Shown here piece after piece: positions 8,987 to 18,457 of a DNA stretch of 52,500 nucleotides; positions within the stretch are counted from its first letter, which is position 1, and every line of letters starts with the position of its first letter. Source of the stretch: Hyphomonas polymorpha PS728 (GTDB lineage: Bacteria; Pseudomonadota; Alphaproteobacteria; Caulobacterales; Hyphomonadaceae); assembly GCF_000685315.1 (NCBI RefSeq), contig NZ_ARYM01000020.1, positions 1-52,500 on the forward strand, read 5' to 3'. Both the position numbers and the translations under genes were made by a program. The notes beneath the pieces were generated by a model. The model worked only from the letters and a program-made list of their open reading frames with translations, was not told where the DNA came from and made no database searches.

Positions 8987-9229
8987 TTTTTGGGGGGCTC
9001 TCAATTCGCGCCTCCAATTCAGGCAGCTAGGGCTGACCAGAATGGCACATTAATCCCTTCGATTTCCGGGCAAGCGGGCAGGATGGGCGTGGGGGAAGGA
9101 GAGGCCGCCTTCCCTTAAAAGATAACCTGTATGGGTGTTAACTCCGTAGGCAGACGAAGGCGGGCGGTAGTGGCGGGCGGGCGCCCCCTCGATTGCCCGC
9201 GGGCGGCGCCTTCTGTAAACCGGGGCGGC

Positions 9230-10402
9230 ATGAAACCGCTCAATCCAGACTTCGCCGGCCTCGGCACCACGATCTTCACCACCATGTCTGCCCTCGCGGC
9301 GGAGCATGGCGCCATCAATCTGGGGCAGGGCTTCCCCGACGAGGACGGCCCGGCGGATATAAGGGAGGCGGCTGCGCGGGCAGTGATCGAGGGGCCGAAC
9401 CAGTATCCGCCGATGACCGGCCTTCCGGCCCTGCGCCAGGCGGTGGCCGATCATGACCGGCGCTTCTATGGCCTTGCCTATGACGCGCGCGATGAGACCT
9501 TGGTAACCTCCGGCGCCACCGAGGCGCTTGCCGCATGCCTGATGGCAATGCTCGCGCCGGGCGATGAGGTGGTCGTGTTCGAGCCTCTGTATGACAGCTA
9601 TCTGCCGATCATCCGCCAGTGCGGCGCGGTCCCGCGCATCGTGCGGCTGGAGGCGCCCGGCTGGAACGTCCCGCAAGGCGCGCTCGCCGCCGCTTTCAGC
9701 CCGGCGACAAAGCTGGTGCTGCTGAACACGCCGATGAACCCCACCGGCAAGCTGTTCGCCGGAGAGGAGCTTTCCGCCATCGCGCGCCTCGCCCTTGCGC
9801 ACGATGCTTATGTTCTCTGCGATGAGGTGTACGAACATCTTGTGTTTGACGGCGCCGCCCATCACCCCATCGCCGCGCTGCCAGAGATGCGCGCGCGCAC
9901 CCTCCGCATCGGCTCGGCGGGCAAGACCTTCTCCCTGACCGGCTGGAAGGTCGGCTATGTCAGCGGCCCGCGGGAGCTGATCGCCACCGTCGCGAAAGTT
10001 CACCAGTTCCTTACCTTCACAACCCCGCCGGGTCTGCAGGCGGCGGTGGCCTATGCGCTGGGCAAGGAGGATGCCTATTATGCCAGCCTCGCTGCGTCTC
10101 TGCAGGCAAAGCGCGACCGGCTGGCAGCCGGGCTGGCCAGCGTGGGGTTCACCGTGCTGCCGGCGCAGGGCACTTACTTCCTCACGGTACTGACGGATGG
10201 CGCCGGACCGTCCTTTGCCACCGATGTGGACTACGCACGCTGGCTGACGGTGGAAGTGGGCGTGGCTGCCGTCCCGTGCAGCGCCTTCTATGCCGGGGAT
10301 AATCCGCCGCAGAATATGATCCGCTTCTGCTTCTGCAAGAAGGATGAAGTGCTCGATGCGGCGATCGCGCGGCTCGCCGAAAGGCTGCCTCAGTCAGGCT
10401 GA
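9230..10402 (+). CDS. Pyridoxal-phosphate aminotransferase, class I/II
   Basis: A protein of 390 residues in the fold type I aminotransferases. Lys232 in GSAGKTFSLTGWK is the PLP-binding lysine. The substrate-side motifs NTPMNPTGKLF and CDEVYEHLVFDG are intact. It most resembles the methionine/kynurenine aminotransferase branch (YbdL-like) in the early GQGFPDEDGP motif, but the substrate is not certain. ATG 9230 is used because the family N-terminus begins there; the open frame upstream to 9131 is Arg-rich and unconvincing. Its last 13 bases overlap the convergent TpsB-like gene. Confidence 0.87.
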   Translation: MKPLNPDFAGLGTTIFTTMSALAAEHGAINLGQGFPDEDGPADIREAAARAVIEGPNQYPPMTGLPALRQAVADHDRRFYGLAYDARDETLVTSGATEALAACLMAMLAPGDEVVVFEPLYDSYLPIIRQCGAVPRIVRLEAPGWNVPQGALAAAFSPATKLVLLNTPMNPTGKLFAGEELSAIARLALAHDAYVLCDEVYEHLVFDGAAHHPIAALPEMRARTLRIGSAGKTFSLTGWKVGYVSGPRELIATVAKVHQFLTFTTPPGLQAAVAYALGKEDAYYASLAASLQAKRDRLAAGLASVGFTVLPAQGTYFLTVLTDGAGPSFATDVDYARWLTVEVGVAAVPCSAFYAGDNPPQNMIRFCFCKKDEVLDAAIARLAERLPQSG

Positions 10403-12036
10403 TAGCGCAGGGCCCAGGTCACGGTGAACACGCCGTCCTCATTGATCCCGCGCACGGGCAGGCTGAGCGGCTCGGCCCATTCCAGCCCCAGGGTGGCGTA
10501 CTTCTTGTAGGAAATGCGCGTGCCGATACCGGCAGAACTGAGATCGAATGTCTGTCCGCCAGCGCCCAGCAGACTGCCATCGGCATAATCGGCAAACAGA
10601 TAGACTTCGCTGCGGGCAAAGGAACCCTCATCCAGCGGCCGCCAGGCTGGCTCCAGCGAGACCACATAGCCCTTGTCGAAGCTGATAAGCCCGTTGCTGA
10701 AGCCCCGGCCGTATTCGATGCCGCCGATCATCAGCCGCTCATTGGCGGGCAGAATGTCGTCGGTCCATTGTCCCGAGGCTTTCAGGCGGAGGAAGAGGTC
10801 TTCCCCGATCGCCTGAACGAAGCTGCCGGTTGCGTTTGCCTTGGTGAAGGCCGTATCCGATCCGGCCACGGACGAACGGGCATCACCAACGTCCAGCCCC
10901 TGCGCCACAATGAGATTGAGGCTGGCAGACCGTTTGGGCGCTACCCATGTTCCGCGTGCCCCAAAGCGCGCTGCGGTGATGTTTTCGTCGGCAATCACCG
11001 ATCCCAGCGCCGAATTGCTGCTCTCAATATGGTCGATGGAGGCGTTGACCGTCAGGTCCCGGGTGAAGTTCAGCAGCACAGGATAGGCAAGTCCCGCCGT
11101 CAGGAAAGTGGCGTCGCCCTCAATGGGTATGGAGGTGGGCCGGGTCTCCTGATACGCGCCGGCGGCAGACAGGGTCAGGCCATCGGTGCCGATCGGCGTG
11201 GTATATTGCAGGCTGGCAGAGCGGGACTGGCGCCCGTCCGGCGTGAAAGAAAGGCGGCCGCGCAGGGCATCTCCCGCACGCAGCTTGCTGTAGAGGAAAC
11301 CGGATGCGCTGAAACGACCGGAATCGACCAGCCGCGATTCGCGGCTGTCATAGCCCACCGCAAAGCCGTCCTTCTTGTCTTCCACATCCAGCACAAGGAT
11401 CACCGCGCCAGGTTCGCGCGCGGTGCGAAGACCTGGGGTTACCTTCACGCCTTCCTCGCGCCGCGCCAGGGTCATGCCCCGCTCGAAACTTTCGCGGGTG
11501 GCGGGCTTTTCCGTAAGGAGCGGGCGCAGATACCCCCGCAACTGACGGCGCTCGCTGATTTCGTCATCCGTCCGTGTAATGATTTCAGAAACATGGCCTT
11601 CGGCGATCAGCACGTCGACCACGCCGTCCGACAGATCCTGCGCTGGAATGGCCAGGGTGAAGAGGGCTACATTGGATTTCTTGTAGGCGGCGCTCATGGC
11701 CGCTGCCATTTCCTTCAGTGTTTGGGTATCGGCTGGCCGCCCCAGGAAGGGCTGGGTGGCCTCTGCCACAATGGCGGGCACATCGGTGCCCTTGAACTGG
11801 ACGCCGCGGATTGGCACGGCGGAGGCCGTTGCCACAGATGCGGCAACATCCACCACGCCGCGCTCAGGCGCTTCTGCCGTATCCGGATCAATAACGGGCG
11901 TTTCGGGGCGGGAGCCCGGATTGAGGCGTTCGTCCGGCGTAGCCTGAGGGGCGGCCAGGGCTGCCGGTGAGTAAAGGGAGGAAAGCGCCACGCTCAATAG
12001 CAGGGTGTGTGAAAATCGAACGTGGCGCTTTCTCAT
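10390..12036 (-). CDS. Two-partner secretion transporter, FhaC/ShlB-type (TpsB)
   Basis: A protein of 548 residues. A signal peptide (1-28, ending AALA) is followed by a Pro-rich linker, a POTRA domain (about 73-149, VPIRGVQFKGTD to VDVLIAEGHV), a second POTRA-like region (about 150-222), and a beta-barrel with alternating polar and aromatic residues to the end. MIGGIEYGRGFS corresponds to the conserved VRGY/F loop that enters the barrel lumen. The family exports large beta-helical proteins across the outer membrane. No TpsA with a TPS domain is nearby. The upstream cotranscribed gene, 30 bases away, encodes a collagen-like lipoprotein, the only obvious candidate partner. Confidence 0.85.
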   Translation of the reverse strand: MRKRHVRFSHTLLLSVALSSLYSPAALAAPQATPDERLNPGSRPETPVIDPDTAEAPERGVVDVAASVATASAVPIRGVQFKGTDVPAIVAEATQPFLGRPADTQTLKEMAAAMSAAYKKSNVALFTLAIPAQDLSDGVVDVLIAEGHVSEIITRTDDEISERRQLRGYLRPLLTEKPATRESFERGMTLARREEGVKVTPGLRTAREPGAVILVLDVEDKKDGFAVGYDSRESRLVDSGRFSASGFLYSKLRAGDALRGRLSFTPDGRQSRSASLQYTTPIGTDGLTLSAAGAYQETRPTSIPIEGDATFLTAGLAYPVLLNFTRDLTVNASIDHIESSNSALGSVIADENITAARFGARGTWVAPKRSASLNLIVAQGLDVGDARSSVAGSDTAFTKANATGSFVQAIGEDLFLRLKASGQWTDDILPANERLMIGGIEYGRGFSNGLISFDKGYVVSLEPAWRPLDEGSFARSEVYLFADYADGSLLGAGGQTFDLSSAGIGTRISYKKYATLGLEWAEPLSLPVRGINEDGVFTVTWALRYQPD

Positions 12037-12066
12037 ATGGTCTTCTTCTTTCGTTGTGTCCGTAGG

Positions 12067-13098
12067 CTAATTTGCACCACCGCCCAGCAGCCCGCCGAGA
12101 AGTCCCGTCGTGCCGGAAAGGATAGGGGTGAGGGGTGTTTCAGGGACGTCTCCGCCGCTGGTCAGCAGATCCTGCACCGGCGCAGTCAGGCCGGAGAGAA
12201 GGCCGCTATCGACAGTGCCGCCCTCCAGCAGGCTGGTGACTTCGGTAAGGCTCGTCTCACCCAGCAGGTCGTTCACCCCGCCCGTCAGCGGGCCAAGGTC
12301 CACGCTGGCCACAGAGCCGAGCACCAGAGCTGTATCCGTGCTGGTCGACAGATCCGCACTCAGCAGAGTGCCGTCCGACGCAACCCCGATTTCGGCAAGC
12401 GTGCCGGACTGCTGGTCTGGGGACAGGAGGCTGACGCCGATCAGCGAGCCGGCGCTCTCGTCGCCGGCAAGGGTGCCGCCGCCAAGGCTGGCCGTCAGGA
12501 CCGGGGAGACCGCAGAGGTGACCCCATCGACAAGCGGAGCGCCGTCAGTGCCGAAGCTTTCCAGCGCGCCGCCCAGATTGGTCACCGTCTGGGTTACAGC
12601 GCCGGTTACACTAGCAAGCTCAGTGGGAAGGTTTGTTTCGCCAAGGGCTGCGTCGAGGTTGGTGCCGGTCGCTGATATGATCGATCCGGCGGACGTGCTG
12701 ACATCGGAGACGACCGGGATACTGGTGGAGGTGTCGCCGAGGTTGGCCAGCAGGCCGGTGCCGCCGATACCACTCGGGCCAACCAGGCCGCCGGTGGCGA
12801 TCAGACCGGTGTCGCCCAGGGCGAAGTTGCCGCCGGGTTCACCTTGCGGGCCGGTGGGGCCAGCCGGGCCTTGAGGACCGGCAGGGCCTGCGGGACCGGG
12901 TGGGCCCTGAACACCTGGACCACCGTTTTGTCCATCCGAGCCGTCCGAGCCGTTGCCGCCATCTGATCCGTCGCCGCCGTTCGAGCCACCGGGGCCGACG
13001 GTGCCGATGCTGGCATAGCGGGTATGGCCATTGGATTCGCAGGCAGCCAGAGCGGCGATGGCAACCAGCGCGATTGCTGTCATGGGTAGTTTGGGCAT
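12067..13098 (-). CDS. Collagen-like repeat lipoprotein
   Basis: A protein of 343 residues with lipobox AIAALAAC (Cys20). From residue 32 to 91, Gly occupies every third position without a break, giving 20 Gly-X-Y triplets. The first half is rich in Asp, Ser and Asn; the second is Pro-rich (GPPGPAGPAGPQGPAGPTGP). Such tracts form collagen triple helices in bacteria. The remaining ~250 residues are Gly, Ser, Thr, Leu and Val rich with no Cys, and end in LLGGLLGGGAN. A strong GGAGGAG precedes the ATG. It is the first gene of a unit with the TpsB-like transporter and may be a trimeric surface protein. It lacks a TPS domain. Confidence 0.85.
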   Translation of the reverse strand: MPKLPMTAIALVAIAALAACESNGHTRYASIGTVGPGGSNGGDGSDGGNGSDGSDGQNGGPGVQGPPGPAGPAGPQGPAGPTGPQGEPGGNFALGDTGLIATGGLVGPSGIGGTGLLANLGDTSTSIPVVSDVSTSAGSIISATGTNLDAALGETNLPTELASVTGAVTQTVTNLGGALESFGTDGAPLVDGVTSAVSPVLTASLGGGTLAGDESAGSLIGVSLLSPDQQSGTLAEIGVASDGTLLSADLSTSTDTALVLGSVASVDLGPLTGGVNDLLGETSLTEVTSLLEGGTVDSGLLSGLTAPVQDLLTSGGDVPETPLTPILSGTTGLLGGLLGGGAN

Positions 13099-13409
13099 TG
13101 ATCACTCCTCCGTGAATCGACACGCTGGCCCAACCGGAGGCTAAAAAATTGGCAATGCCTCGGGTGCCAACAATGCTATCTTGGAGAGAATGTGATTTCC
13201 TAAACGTCGTCAGTTTTTTCGCGATTTTAGCGTTTTGTTTTACCAAACGGCGGGATTTTGCGGCGCAGTAATGGAAAAAACAACATAAAAACAGGGATAA
13301 AAAGGCATTTCTGGAGAATTGAATGCTGCGCCGGAAATAGCCGTTCAAAATTGGATGGTTTTGTAAGTTGCGCGCCCAGCGCGTCAATTTCTGGCTGTCG
13401 CGTTAGGTA
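13099..13409 (-). promoter_or_regulatory. AT-rich promoter region of the collagen-lipoprotein/TpsB operon
   Basis: About 310 bases without a gene and far more AT-rich than the surroundings, with several T or A runs. An inverted repeat TTGGCA/TGCCAA spaced by 10 bases lies at about 13150-13171, roughly 55 bases upstream of the collagen-lipoprotein start, and could be an operator. No confident -35/-10 pair was recognised. Confidence 0.35.
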
Positions 13410-13820
13410 TTACACGCCGGCGAGCCCTTGGGCCTTCAGCCAGTCCCTGACCGGGCTTGTCAGTGGGCCGGGCAGGGCATCGAGCGCAAACCATCCCCAG
13501 CCGCCATGCTTCTCCGGCTCCATCACTTCGGGCGCTCCCGAGACAATCCGGGCAGCGTAAACCGGCGCCACCCAATGGCGGCCATCGCCGGCATCAATCG
13601 TTTCGGCGATACAGGCCAGGCCGGTGATCTCGATCACGATCCCCAGTTCCTCCTGGATCTCCCGCCGGGCGGTGTCCTCAGCGCGTTCACCAAAGTCGAT
13701 CTTGCCGCCGGGCAATCCCCAGGCGCCCGCCTCGGGCTGGCGAAGGCGCTGGATAAGCAGCAGCCTGCCCTCGGCATCCACTATGGCGGCGCCGCAACCG
13801 GCCTCGACGGGTTTTGTCAT
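13410..13820 (-). CDS. Nudix hydrolase
   Basis: A protein of 136 residues with a complete Nudix box: Gly39, Glu45, Arg53, Glu54, Glu57, Glu58 and Gly60 at the consensus spacing, so it should hydrolyse a nucleoside diphosphate linked to another moiety using Mg2+. The N-terminus (MTKPVEAGCGAAIVD) is typical of small MutT-like or ADP-ribose hydrolases and no extra domain is present. The substrate cannot be told. It is a single gene, downstream of a terminator that ends the RcnB-like gene. Confidence 0.9.
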   Translation of the reverse strand: MTKPVEAGCGAAIVDAEGRLLLIQRLRQPEAGAWGLPGGKIDFGERAEDTARREIQEELGIVIEITGLACIAETIDAGDGRHWVAPVYAARIVSGAPEVMEPEKHGGWGWFALDALPGPLTSPVRDWLKAQGLAGV

Positions 13821-13884
13821 TTGCCTGTGTCCTGATCTGTCCGAAAATGTCCGCGCTCTGTCACGGATTAGGGCGGTTCCGGCA

Positions 13885-13930
13885 ACAAAAAAGACACCCG
13901 GAGCCGGGGTTTGTCCCGGTCCGGGTGTCT
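13885..13930 (-). terminator. Rho-independent terminator of the RcnB-like gene
   Basis: An 11-bp stem (AGACACCCGGA at 13892-13902 with TCCGGGTGTCT at 13920-13930), followed on the minus strand by six T. It lies 32 bases past the stop of the gene ending at 13963. Confidence 0.85.
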
Positions 13931-13962
13931 GAGCCTCATTTCAGGGGTACGAGGCGAAGAGA

Positions 13963-14478
13963 TCAGTTGGTGGCAAGCGCGCCCACGACGAGGCCAATGA
14001 TGGCGCCGGTTGCCACAGAGGCGAGAATGGCATCGCCCCGGTCATTGTCGCGGACCCAGTGATAGCCGCTCGGCGGGGCATAGAGGCCATACCGGTCATA
14101 CTCGGTGATGTAGACGGTGCGCGGGGCATAACCGTAATAGCTGCCCACATTGTAGCGGGGCGCATATCCCCGATAATAGTGAGGCCCGTAGGTGTAGCCA
14201 TAGGTGACCGTTACCGAAGACCGCGGCGGCGGCACATAGCGAACCGGCGGGCTGTAATGATAATGCGGCTTGGAGCTGTGGCGGTAGTGATACTTGTGAT
14301 CATGCTTATGGCCGCGGCTGCGGTCGTAACCGCGATCATGTCCCCGGTCATAGCCGCGTTCGTATCCGCGCTTGCCTTTGCCACCACGGTCGCGGTCGGC
14401 ATGGGCCATGGGCGCAACCAGAAGGCTGGCTGCGGTAGTTGCCGCAATGAGGCGCGTAAAGGATTTGCTGAGGCGCAT
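13963..14478 (-). CDS. RcnB-family periplasmic protein
   Basis: A protein of 171 residues with a Sec signal peptide (MRLSKSFTRLIAATTAASLL, cut near AHA). The mature N-terminal half is extremely rich in Arg, Gly, Tyr, His, Asp and Lys, with many YDRG and HKHDH-like repeats. The C-terminal half has PSGYHWVRDNDRGDAILAS, the signature of the RcnB/YohN-like family (nickel/cobalt homeostasis), followed by a hydrophobic glycine-containing end. ATG 14478 has GGAG eight bases upstream. Metal binding by the His-rich part is plausible but not shown; many family members are of unknown function. Confidence 0.8.
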   Translation of the reverse strand: MRLSKSFTRLIAATTAASLLVAPMAHADRDRGGKGKRGYERGYDRGHDRGYDRSRGHKHDHKYHYRHSSKPHYHYSPPVRYVPPPRSSVTVTYGYTYGPHYYRGYAPRYNVGSYYGYAPRTVYITEYDRYGLYAPPSGYHWVRDNDRGDAILASVATGAIIGLVVGALATN

Positions 14479-14618
14479 GGCGCTGCTCCATCTTACGGTT
14501 TCGGGCCGCCGGCTCAGGGGCCGGGCAATCCGGGAGGCTGGGACATCCAGCATTGCAGGTTGATTTGTGCGGGCGATTGCCTGAACTCCCGCTGAACACT
14601 TGCTTCAGGAATCATGTC

Positions 14619-15053
14619 ATGGCGGAATTCGGCGATCTGCGGGTGTCTGAGGCCATTACCGTCCCGGCCTGGGAACTCAGCGAATCCTTCGTGCGCGCCT
14701 CAGGCCCGGGCGGGCAGCATGTGAACAAGGTATCGAGCGCGGTGCAGCTGACCTGGCAGGTGCAGGCCTCCTCGCTGCCGGCGGGCCTGAAGGCGCGGTT
14801 TGAAAAGCTCTATGCCAACCGTATCACCGCCGATGGCCGCCTGATCCTGGAAGCGAGCGAGCATCGCAGCCAGGTGCAGAACCGCACGGCTGCACGCCAG
14901 CGTCTTGCCGAGATGATCCTGAAAGCCTCCATCCCGCCCAAGCGCCGGGTGGCCACCAAGCCGACCGCTGGCAGCGTGCGCCGGCGCATCGCCGCCAAGA
15001 AGCGCCGCAGCGAGGTCAAATCCCTGCGCGGTAATGTGCCGGGTGAGGAATAG
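14619..15053 (+). CDS. arfB: Alternative ribosome-rescue factor / aminoacyl-tRNA hydrolase ArfB
   Basis: A protein of 144 residues matching ArfB/YaeJ. The GGQ motif (31-33, in ASGPGGQHVNKVSSAV) hydrolyses peptidyl-tRNA on stalled ribosomes. The C-terminal tail is basic (RRRIAAKKRRSEVKSLRG), as needed to occupy the empty mRNA channel. ATG 14619 is preferred because the ArfB N-terminus begins there, with AGGA a few bases upstream. It is a lone gene divergent from the RcnB-like gene. Confidence 0.92.
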   Translation: MAEFGDLRVSEAITVPAWELSESFVRASGPGGQHVNKVSSAVQLTWQVQASSLPAGLKARFEKLYANRITADGRLILEASEHRSQVQNRTAARQRLAEMILKASIPPKRRVATKPTAGSVRRRIAAKKRRSEVKSLRGNVPGEE

Positions 15054-15130
15054 GGGCCTTTCCTGCGAGGGGCGATATCCGGTAGACCCTGCTGAGCAGC
15101 ATTTTTGTTCGAGTTCGGGATTTGAAGACC

Positions 15131-16093
15131 ATGCATCTTGAGAAGCGCGTTCTGATTACGGGCGGGGCCGGCTTTATCGGCTCGTTCCTCTGCGAGCGGC
15201 TTCTGGAGGCGGGCGCCACCGTGCTCTGCGTCGACAATTTCTTCACCGGCACCCGGATGAATGTGTCTCATCTGATCGGCCATCCGCGCTTCGAGCTGAT
15301 GCGGCATGACGTGTGCTTCCCGCTCTATGTCGAGGTCGACGAGATCTACAACATGGCCTGCCCGGCAAGCCCGGTGCATTATCAGTTTGACCCGGTGCAG
15401 ACCACCAAGACCAGCGTTCACGGCGCCATCAACATGCTGGGGCTGGCCAAGCGGGTGAAGGCCAAGATCCTGCAGGCCTCCACATCGGAAGTGTATGGCG
15501 ATCCTGTCATTCATCCGCAGCCGGAAGAATACTGGGGCAATGTGAACCCGATCGGGCCGCGCTCCTGCTATGATGAAGGCAAGCGCTGCGCCGAGACGTT
15601 GTTCTTCGATTATTACCGGCAGCACGCGTTGCGGATCAAGGTGGCCCGCATCTTCAACACCTATGGTCCGCGGATGCATCCCAATGACGGGCGGGTTGTC
15701 TCCAACTTCATTGTCCAGGCGCTGAAGGGGGAAGAGATCACCCTGTATGGTGACGGCTCGCAGACGCGCAGCTTCTGTTATGTGGACGATCTTGTGCGCG
15801 GTCTTATCAGCCTGATGGAGACGCCCGACAGCGTGACCGGGCCGATCAACATCGGTAATCCCAGCGAATTCACCATCCGTCAGCTGGCGGAGAATGTGAT
15901 CGACCTGACGGGCTCGAAATCGAAACTCGTTTTCCGCCCGCTGCCGCAGGACGACCCCCGGCAGCGCCAGCCAGATATCACCAAGGCCCGCGATCTTCTG
16001 AAATGGGAGCCATCCGTCGAGTTGCGCGATGGCCTGTCAAAGACCATCGCCTATTTCGATGCGCTGCTGGCAGACCGGAATATGAAGGTCTGA
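15131..16093 (+). CDS. UDP-glucuronic acid decarboxylase (UDP-xylose synthase)
   Basis: A protein of 320 residues in the extended short-chain dehydrogenase family. The NAD-binding GGAGFIG lies at 11-17 and the catalytic Tyr147/Lys151 in SCYDEGKR, with Thr118/Ser119 in QASTSEVYG. The segments [28 protein letters not shown] and [10 protein letters not shown] are characteristic of UDP-glucuronate decarboxylases making UDP-xylose. A TTG at 15122 is also in frame; I use the ATG at 15131. It probably supplies sugar nucleotide for surface polysaccharide, though no glycosyltransferase is nearby. Its stop abuts the stop of the convergent DsbA-like gene. Confidence 0.9.
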   Translation: MHLEKRVLITGGAGFIGSFLCERLLEAGATVLCVDNFFTGTRMNVSHLIGHPRFELMRHDVCFPLYVEVDEIYNMACPASPVHYQFDPVQTTKTSVHGAINMLGLAKRVKAKILQASTSEVYGDPVIHPQPEEYWGNVNPIGPRSCYDEGKRCAETLFFDYYRQHALRIKVARIFNTYGPRMHPNDGRVVSNFIVQALKGEEITLYGDGSQTRSFCYVDDLVRGLISLMETPDSVTGPINIGNPSEFTIRQLAENVIDLTGSKSKLVFRPLPQDDPRQRQPDITKARDLLKWEPSVELRDGLSKTIAYFDALLADRNMKV

Positions 16094-16843
16094 TCAGCCC
16101 GCGATTTCAGCGCGGATGACTTCATCGATCCGGGGAAGGTTTGCCCCTTCGATAGCCTGATCGCCGATGAAATAGCCCGGCGTGCCATTCACATTGAGCT
16201 TGCGGCCGAGGGCCTGCATGTCGGCGAGCTGTTTCTTTACGCCGTCGGATTTCATGTCGGCGCGCATCCGCTGCACATCGATGCCCAGCTGCATGGCCAG
16301 TTCATCGATCTTCTTTTCCGTCAGATCGTCATTGGATTTGAGCGCCATCAGGGCAAGGTGCATGTCGATGTATTTTCCCTGCCGGCCGGAGGCGAGCGCG
16401 GCGAGGGCGGCGGTTTCACTGATGCCGCCGAAGATCGGGTATTCCTTGAACACGACGCGGACATTGCCGTCATAGGTCTTCGGCAGATTGGCCGTCCATT
16501 CCGCCGAGCGTTTGCAGTAACCGCACCGGTAGTCGAAGAACTCAACCACGGTGACGGGCGCGTCCGCGTCGCCGACGAAATAGTCCGCGCTGTCATTGTA
16601 GAGGGCGCTGGCATTGTCCGAAATGGCTGCCTTGGCCGCGCTGGCCTGGGCCTGACGGTCCTTCTCGGTCAGGGCGATCAGCGCTTTCTCGATGATCTCG
16701 GGATTGGCGAGAATGTACTCTTCCACGATCTTTTCCACTTCCGCCCTGTCGGTCGTGCCGCCGCCCTGCGCGCAGGCTGGCAGCAGCGCAAGGCCCGCAA
16801 AGCCGAGGGCGAGAAAAGGAGAAAGACGAAGCGTACGGTTCAT
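16094..16843 (-). CDS. DsbA-family thiol:disulfide oxidoreductase, lipoprotein
   Basis: A protein of 249 residues. A type II signal peptide ends LLPAC (Cys24). A helical N-terminal region (about 31-85) precedes a DsbA/ScsC-like thioredoxin domain with redox motif CGYC (107-110, in FFDYRCGYCKRS) and the cis-proline loop VNGTPGYFIG near the C-terminus. This layout is the Com1/ScsC-type disulfide oxidase or isomerase. It is the second gene of a likely unit with an exported M48 protease 89 bases upstream, consistent with joint work on envelope protein quality. Confidence 0.87.
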   Translation of the reverse strand: MNRTLRLSPFLALGFAGLALLPACAQGGGTTDRAEVEKIVEEYILANPEIIEKALIALTEKDRQAQASAAKAAISDNASALYNDSADYFVGDADAPVTVVEFFDYRCGYCKRSAEWTANLPKTYDGNVRVVFKEYPIFGGISETAALAALASGRQGKYIDMHLALMALKSNDDLTEKKIDELAMQLGIDVQRMRADMKSDGVKKQLADMQALGRKLNVNGTPGYFIGDQAIEGANLPRIDEVIRAEIAG

Positions 16844-16932
16844 TTCGGGAATCCCTGATTTAGCTGGCCGGACTATAGGCACGCCGCCGGGCGCGTCCAC
16901 CCGTCCTCACAGAGGGTTTATCAGCCGCGCCC

Positions 16933-18366
16933 TCAGGGGCGCTGACGCGAGAAATCGCCAAATGGCATGTCGCGGTTGCTGGTTTCGATGGACAGGCGCT
17001 GGCCACGGTTCTGGCGCTGGTAAAATTCCCGGTTCTCCGGATTGTTCGGATCGGTGATCAGCAGAATGTCGTCAGCCCGGCGATAGTTGGGCGTGCCACG
17101 CTCCAGCTGGTCTACGGCGCGGTGGGCAAAGCTGTTAGCCCGCACGATATCGCCCACCCAATAGGCGGACTCGGCAGTGGCCAGCTGCGCTTCGGGGCGG
17201 CGGCCCTGCTTCTCCATCGTGATTGCCAGCTGCGCCCAGGCAAAGGCGTTGTCCGGCTCCGCGATGAGCGCATCGCGCAGCGCCACTTCAGCCAGCTGCA
17301 CATCGCCCTCATCATCCCGCGCGTTGAGGGAGCGAGCATAGTTGATTAGCAGCAGGGGTTGGCCGGGCTTCAGCTCCAGGGAGCGTTTGTGCGGCTCGAC
17401 CGAGTCAGCAACCCGTCCGCTCTCGAACAGGATCTGGCCCTTGAGTTCGTGGAAGTAAGGGTTTTCGGGCTCCTCGGCGAGGAGCGAGTCGATATCGCGC
17501 ATGGCGGACTGGATATCGGCAGCGCGGTAAGCAGAGATCGCTCTGGCATAACGGGCAGGCTTGCTGGTGTCGGTTGCCGGATAATCACGCCGCACTTTCA
17601 CCGGGGAGTCGAGGAAGCCGACCAGCTTGGCCCGGAGCATCTGGTATTGCTGCAATTCCCGGTCCGTAGGCGGAACGTCCATCAGGCCGGTGGCTTCAGC
17701 CAGGGCGCGGGTTGTGCGGATACGGTCGGACGCCAGCGGGTGGGCGCGGAAATACGGATAGCGGCGCGCTTCCGACATCACTTCCTGATAGCGGAAGTTC
17801 TCGAAGAATTCGACGATACCGGCGGGGGATTGCCCCAGCGTGGCAAGGTATTTGACGGCGTGGGCATCCGCAGACGCTTCTTCGGGGCGGGTGTGCGTGA
17901 AGAAGTTGATGGCAGCGAACTGCTGCGAGCTGCCGATCAGGGCCGCGCCTGCGCCGCCTTCGCCCGCCGCAATGGCGAGCAGGCCAAGGCCGATCGACAG
18001 GAGGGCCGGGCGCATGGCAACGCCCGCCGCACGCGAGCGCGAGACAGTATGGCCGCAGGCGATATGGCAGGTTTCGTGGGCGATGACGCCCTTGATCTGG
18101 CCGGGTGTTTCGGCCGCGATCATCAGGCCGGTATGGATGTGGATGCGCTGGCCGTTGGCGACAAAGGCGTTCAGCGAGGGGTCGTTGATGATGTAGATGC
18201 CGACATCCTCGGGAACGAGGCCGGAGACTTCCAAAATCGGGTCGGTCCATTCGCGGATGGTTTCCTCGATCTCGGCATCGCGGATCAGGCTCTGGGCTGA
18301 CGCGCTGAAGGCCATGATCGCCGTTGCGGCGACCGCGGTTGCGATCCGGATGACTTTGTGTGCCAC
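16933..18366 (-). CDS. Exported M48-family metalloprotease with TPR region (BepA-like)
   Basis: A protein of 477 residues with a Sec signal peptide (cut near SASA). The zinc motif is HETCH (97-101) and the third ligand is Glu163 in RPEEASADAHA. Residues about 270-430 contain TPR-like helical repeats, as in BepA/YfgC, the periplasmic chaperone-protease that handles outer-membrane beta-barrels. The start is GTG 18366, supported by AGGAG seven bases upstream. The pairing with a DsbA-like lipoprotein matches a role in folding or degrading disulfide-containing outer-membrane proteins. Confidence 0.9.
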   Translation of the reverse strand: MAHKVIRIATAVAATAIMAFSASAQSLIRDAEIEETIREWTDPILEVSGLVPEDVGIYIINDPSLNAFVANGQRIHIHTGLMIAAETPGQIKGVIAHETCHIACGHTVSRSRAAGVAMRPALLSIGLGLLAIAAGEGGAGAALIGSSQQFAAINFFTHTRPEEASADAHAVKYLATLGQSPAGIVEFFENFRYQEVMSEARRYPYFRAHPLASDRIRTTRALAEATGLMDVPPTDRELQQYQMLRAKLVGFLDSPVKVRRDYPATDTSKPARYARAISAYRAADIQSAMRDIDSLLAEEPENPYFHELKGQILFESGRVADSVEPHKRSLELKPGQPLLLINYARSLNARDDEGDVQLAEVALRDALIAEPDNAFAWAQLAITMEKQGRRPEAQLATAESAYWVGDIVRANSFAHRAVDQLERGTPNYRRADDILLITDPNNPENREFYQRQNRGQRLSIETSNRDMPFGDFSRQRP

Positions 18367-18457
18367 GAAGCGGCTCCTGTGGTCATTGCAATGACCATGT
18401 TAGATTAGGACTTTGCCGCGCGTATGGCGAGGTGCCCCTTGCGGTCTAACTGATTTG

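Noticed and set aside
10768..11970. 400-codon plus-strand frame opposite the TpsB-like gene
   Set aside because: The minus strand encodes a full signal peptide, POTRA and barrel; the plus frame has no recognisable fold and no regular composition.
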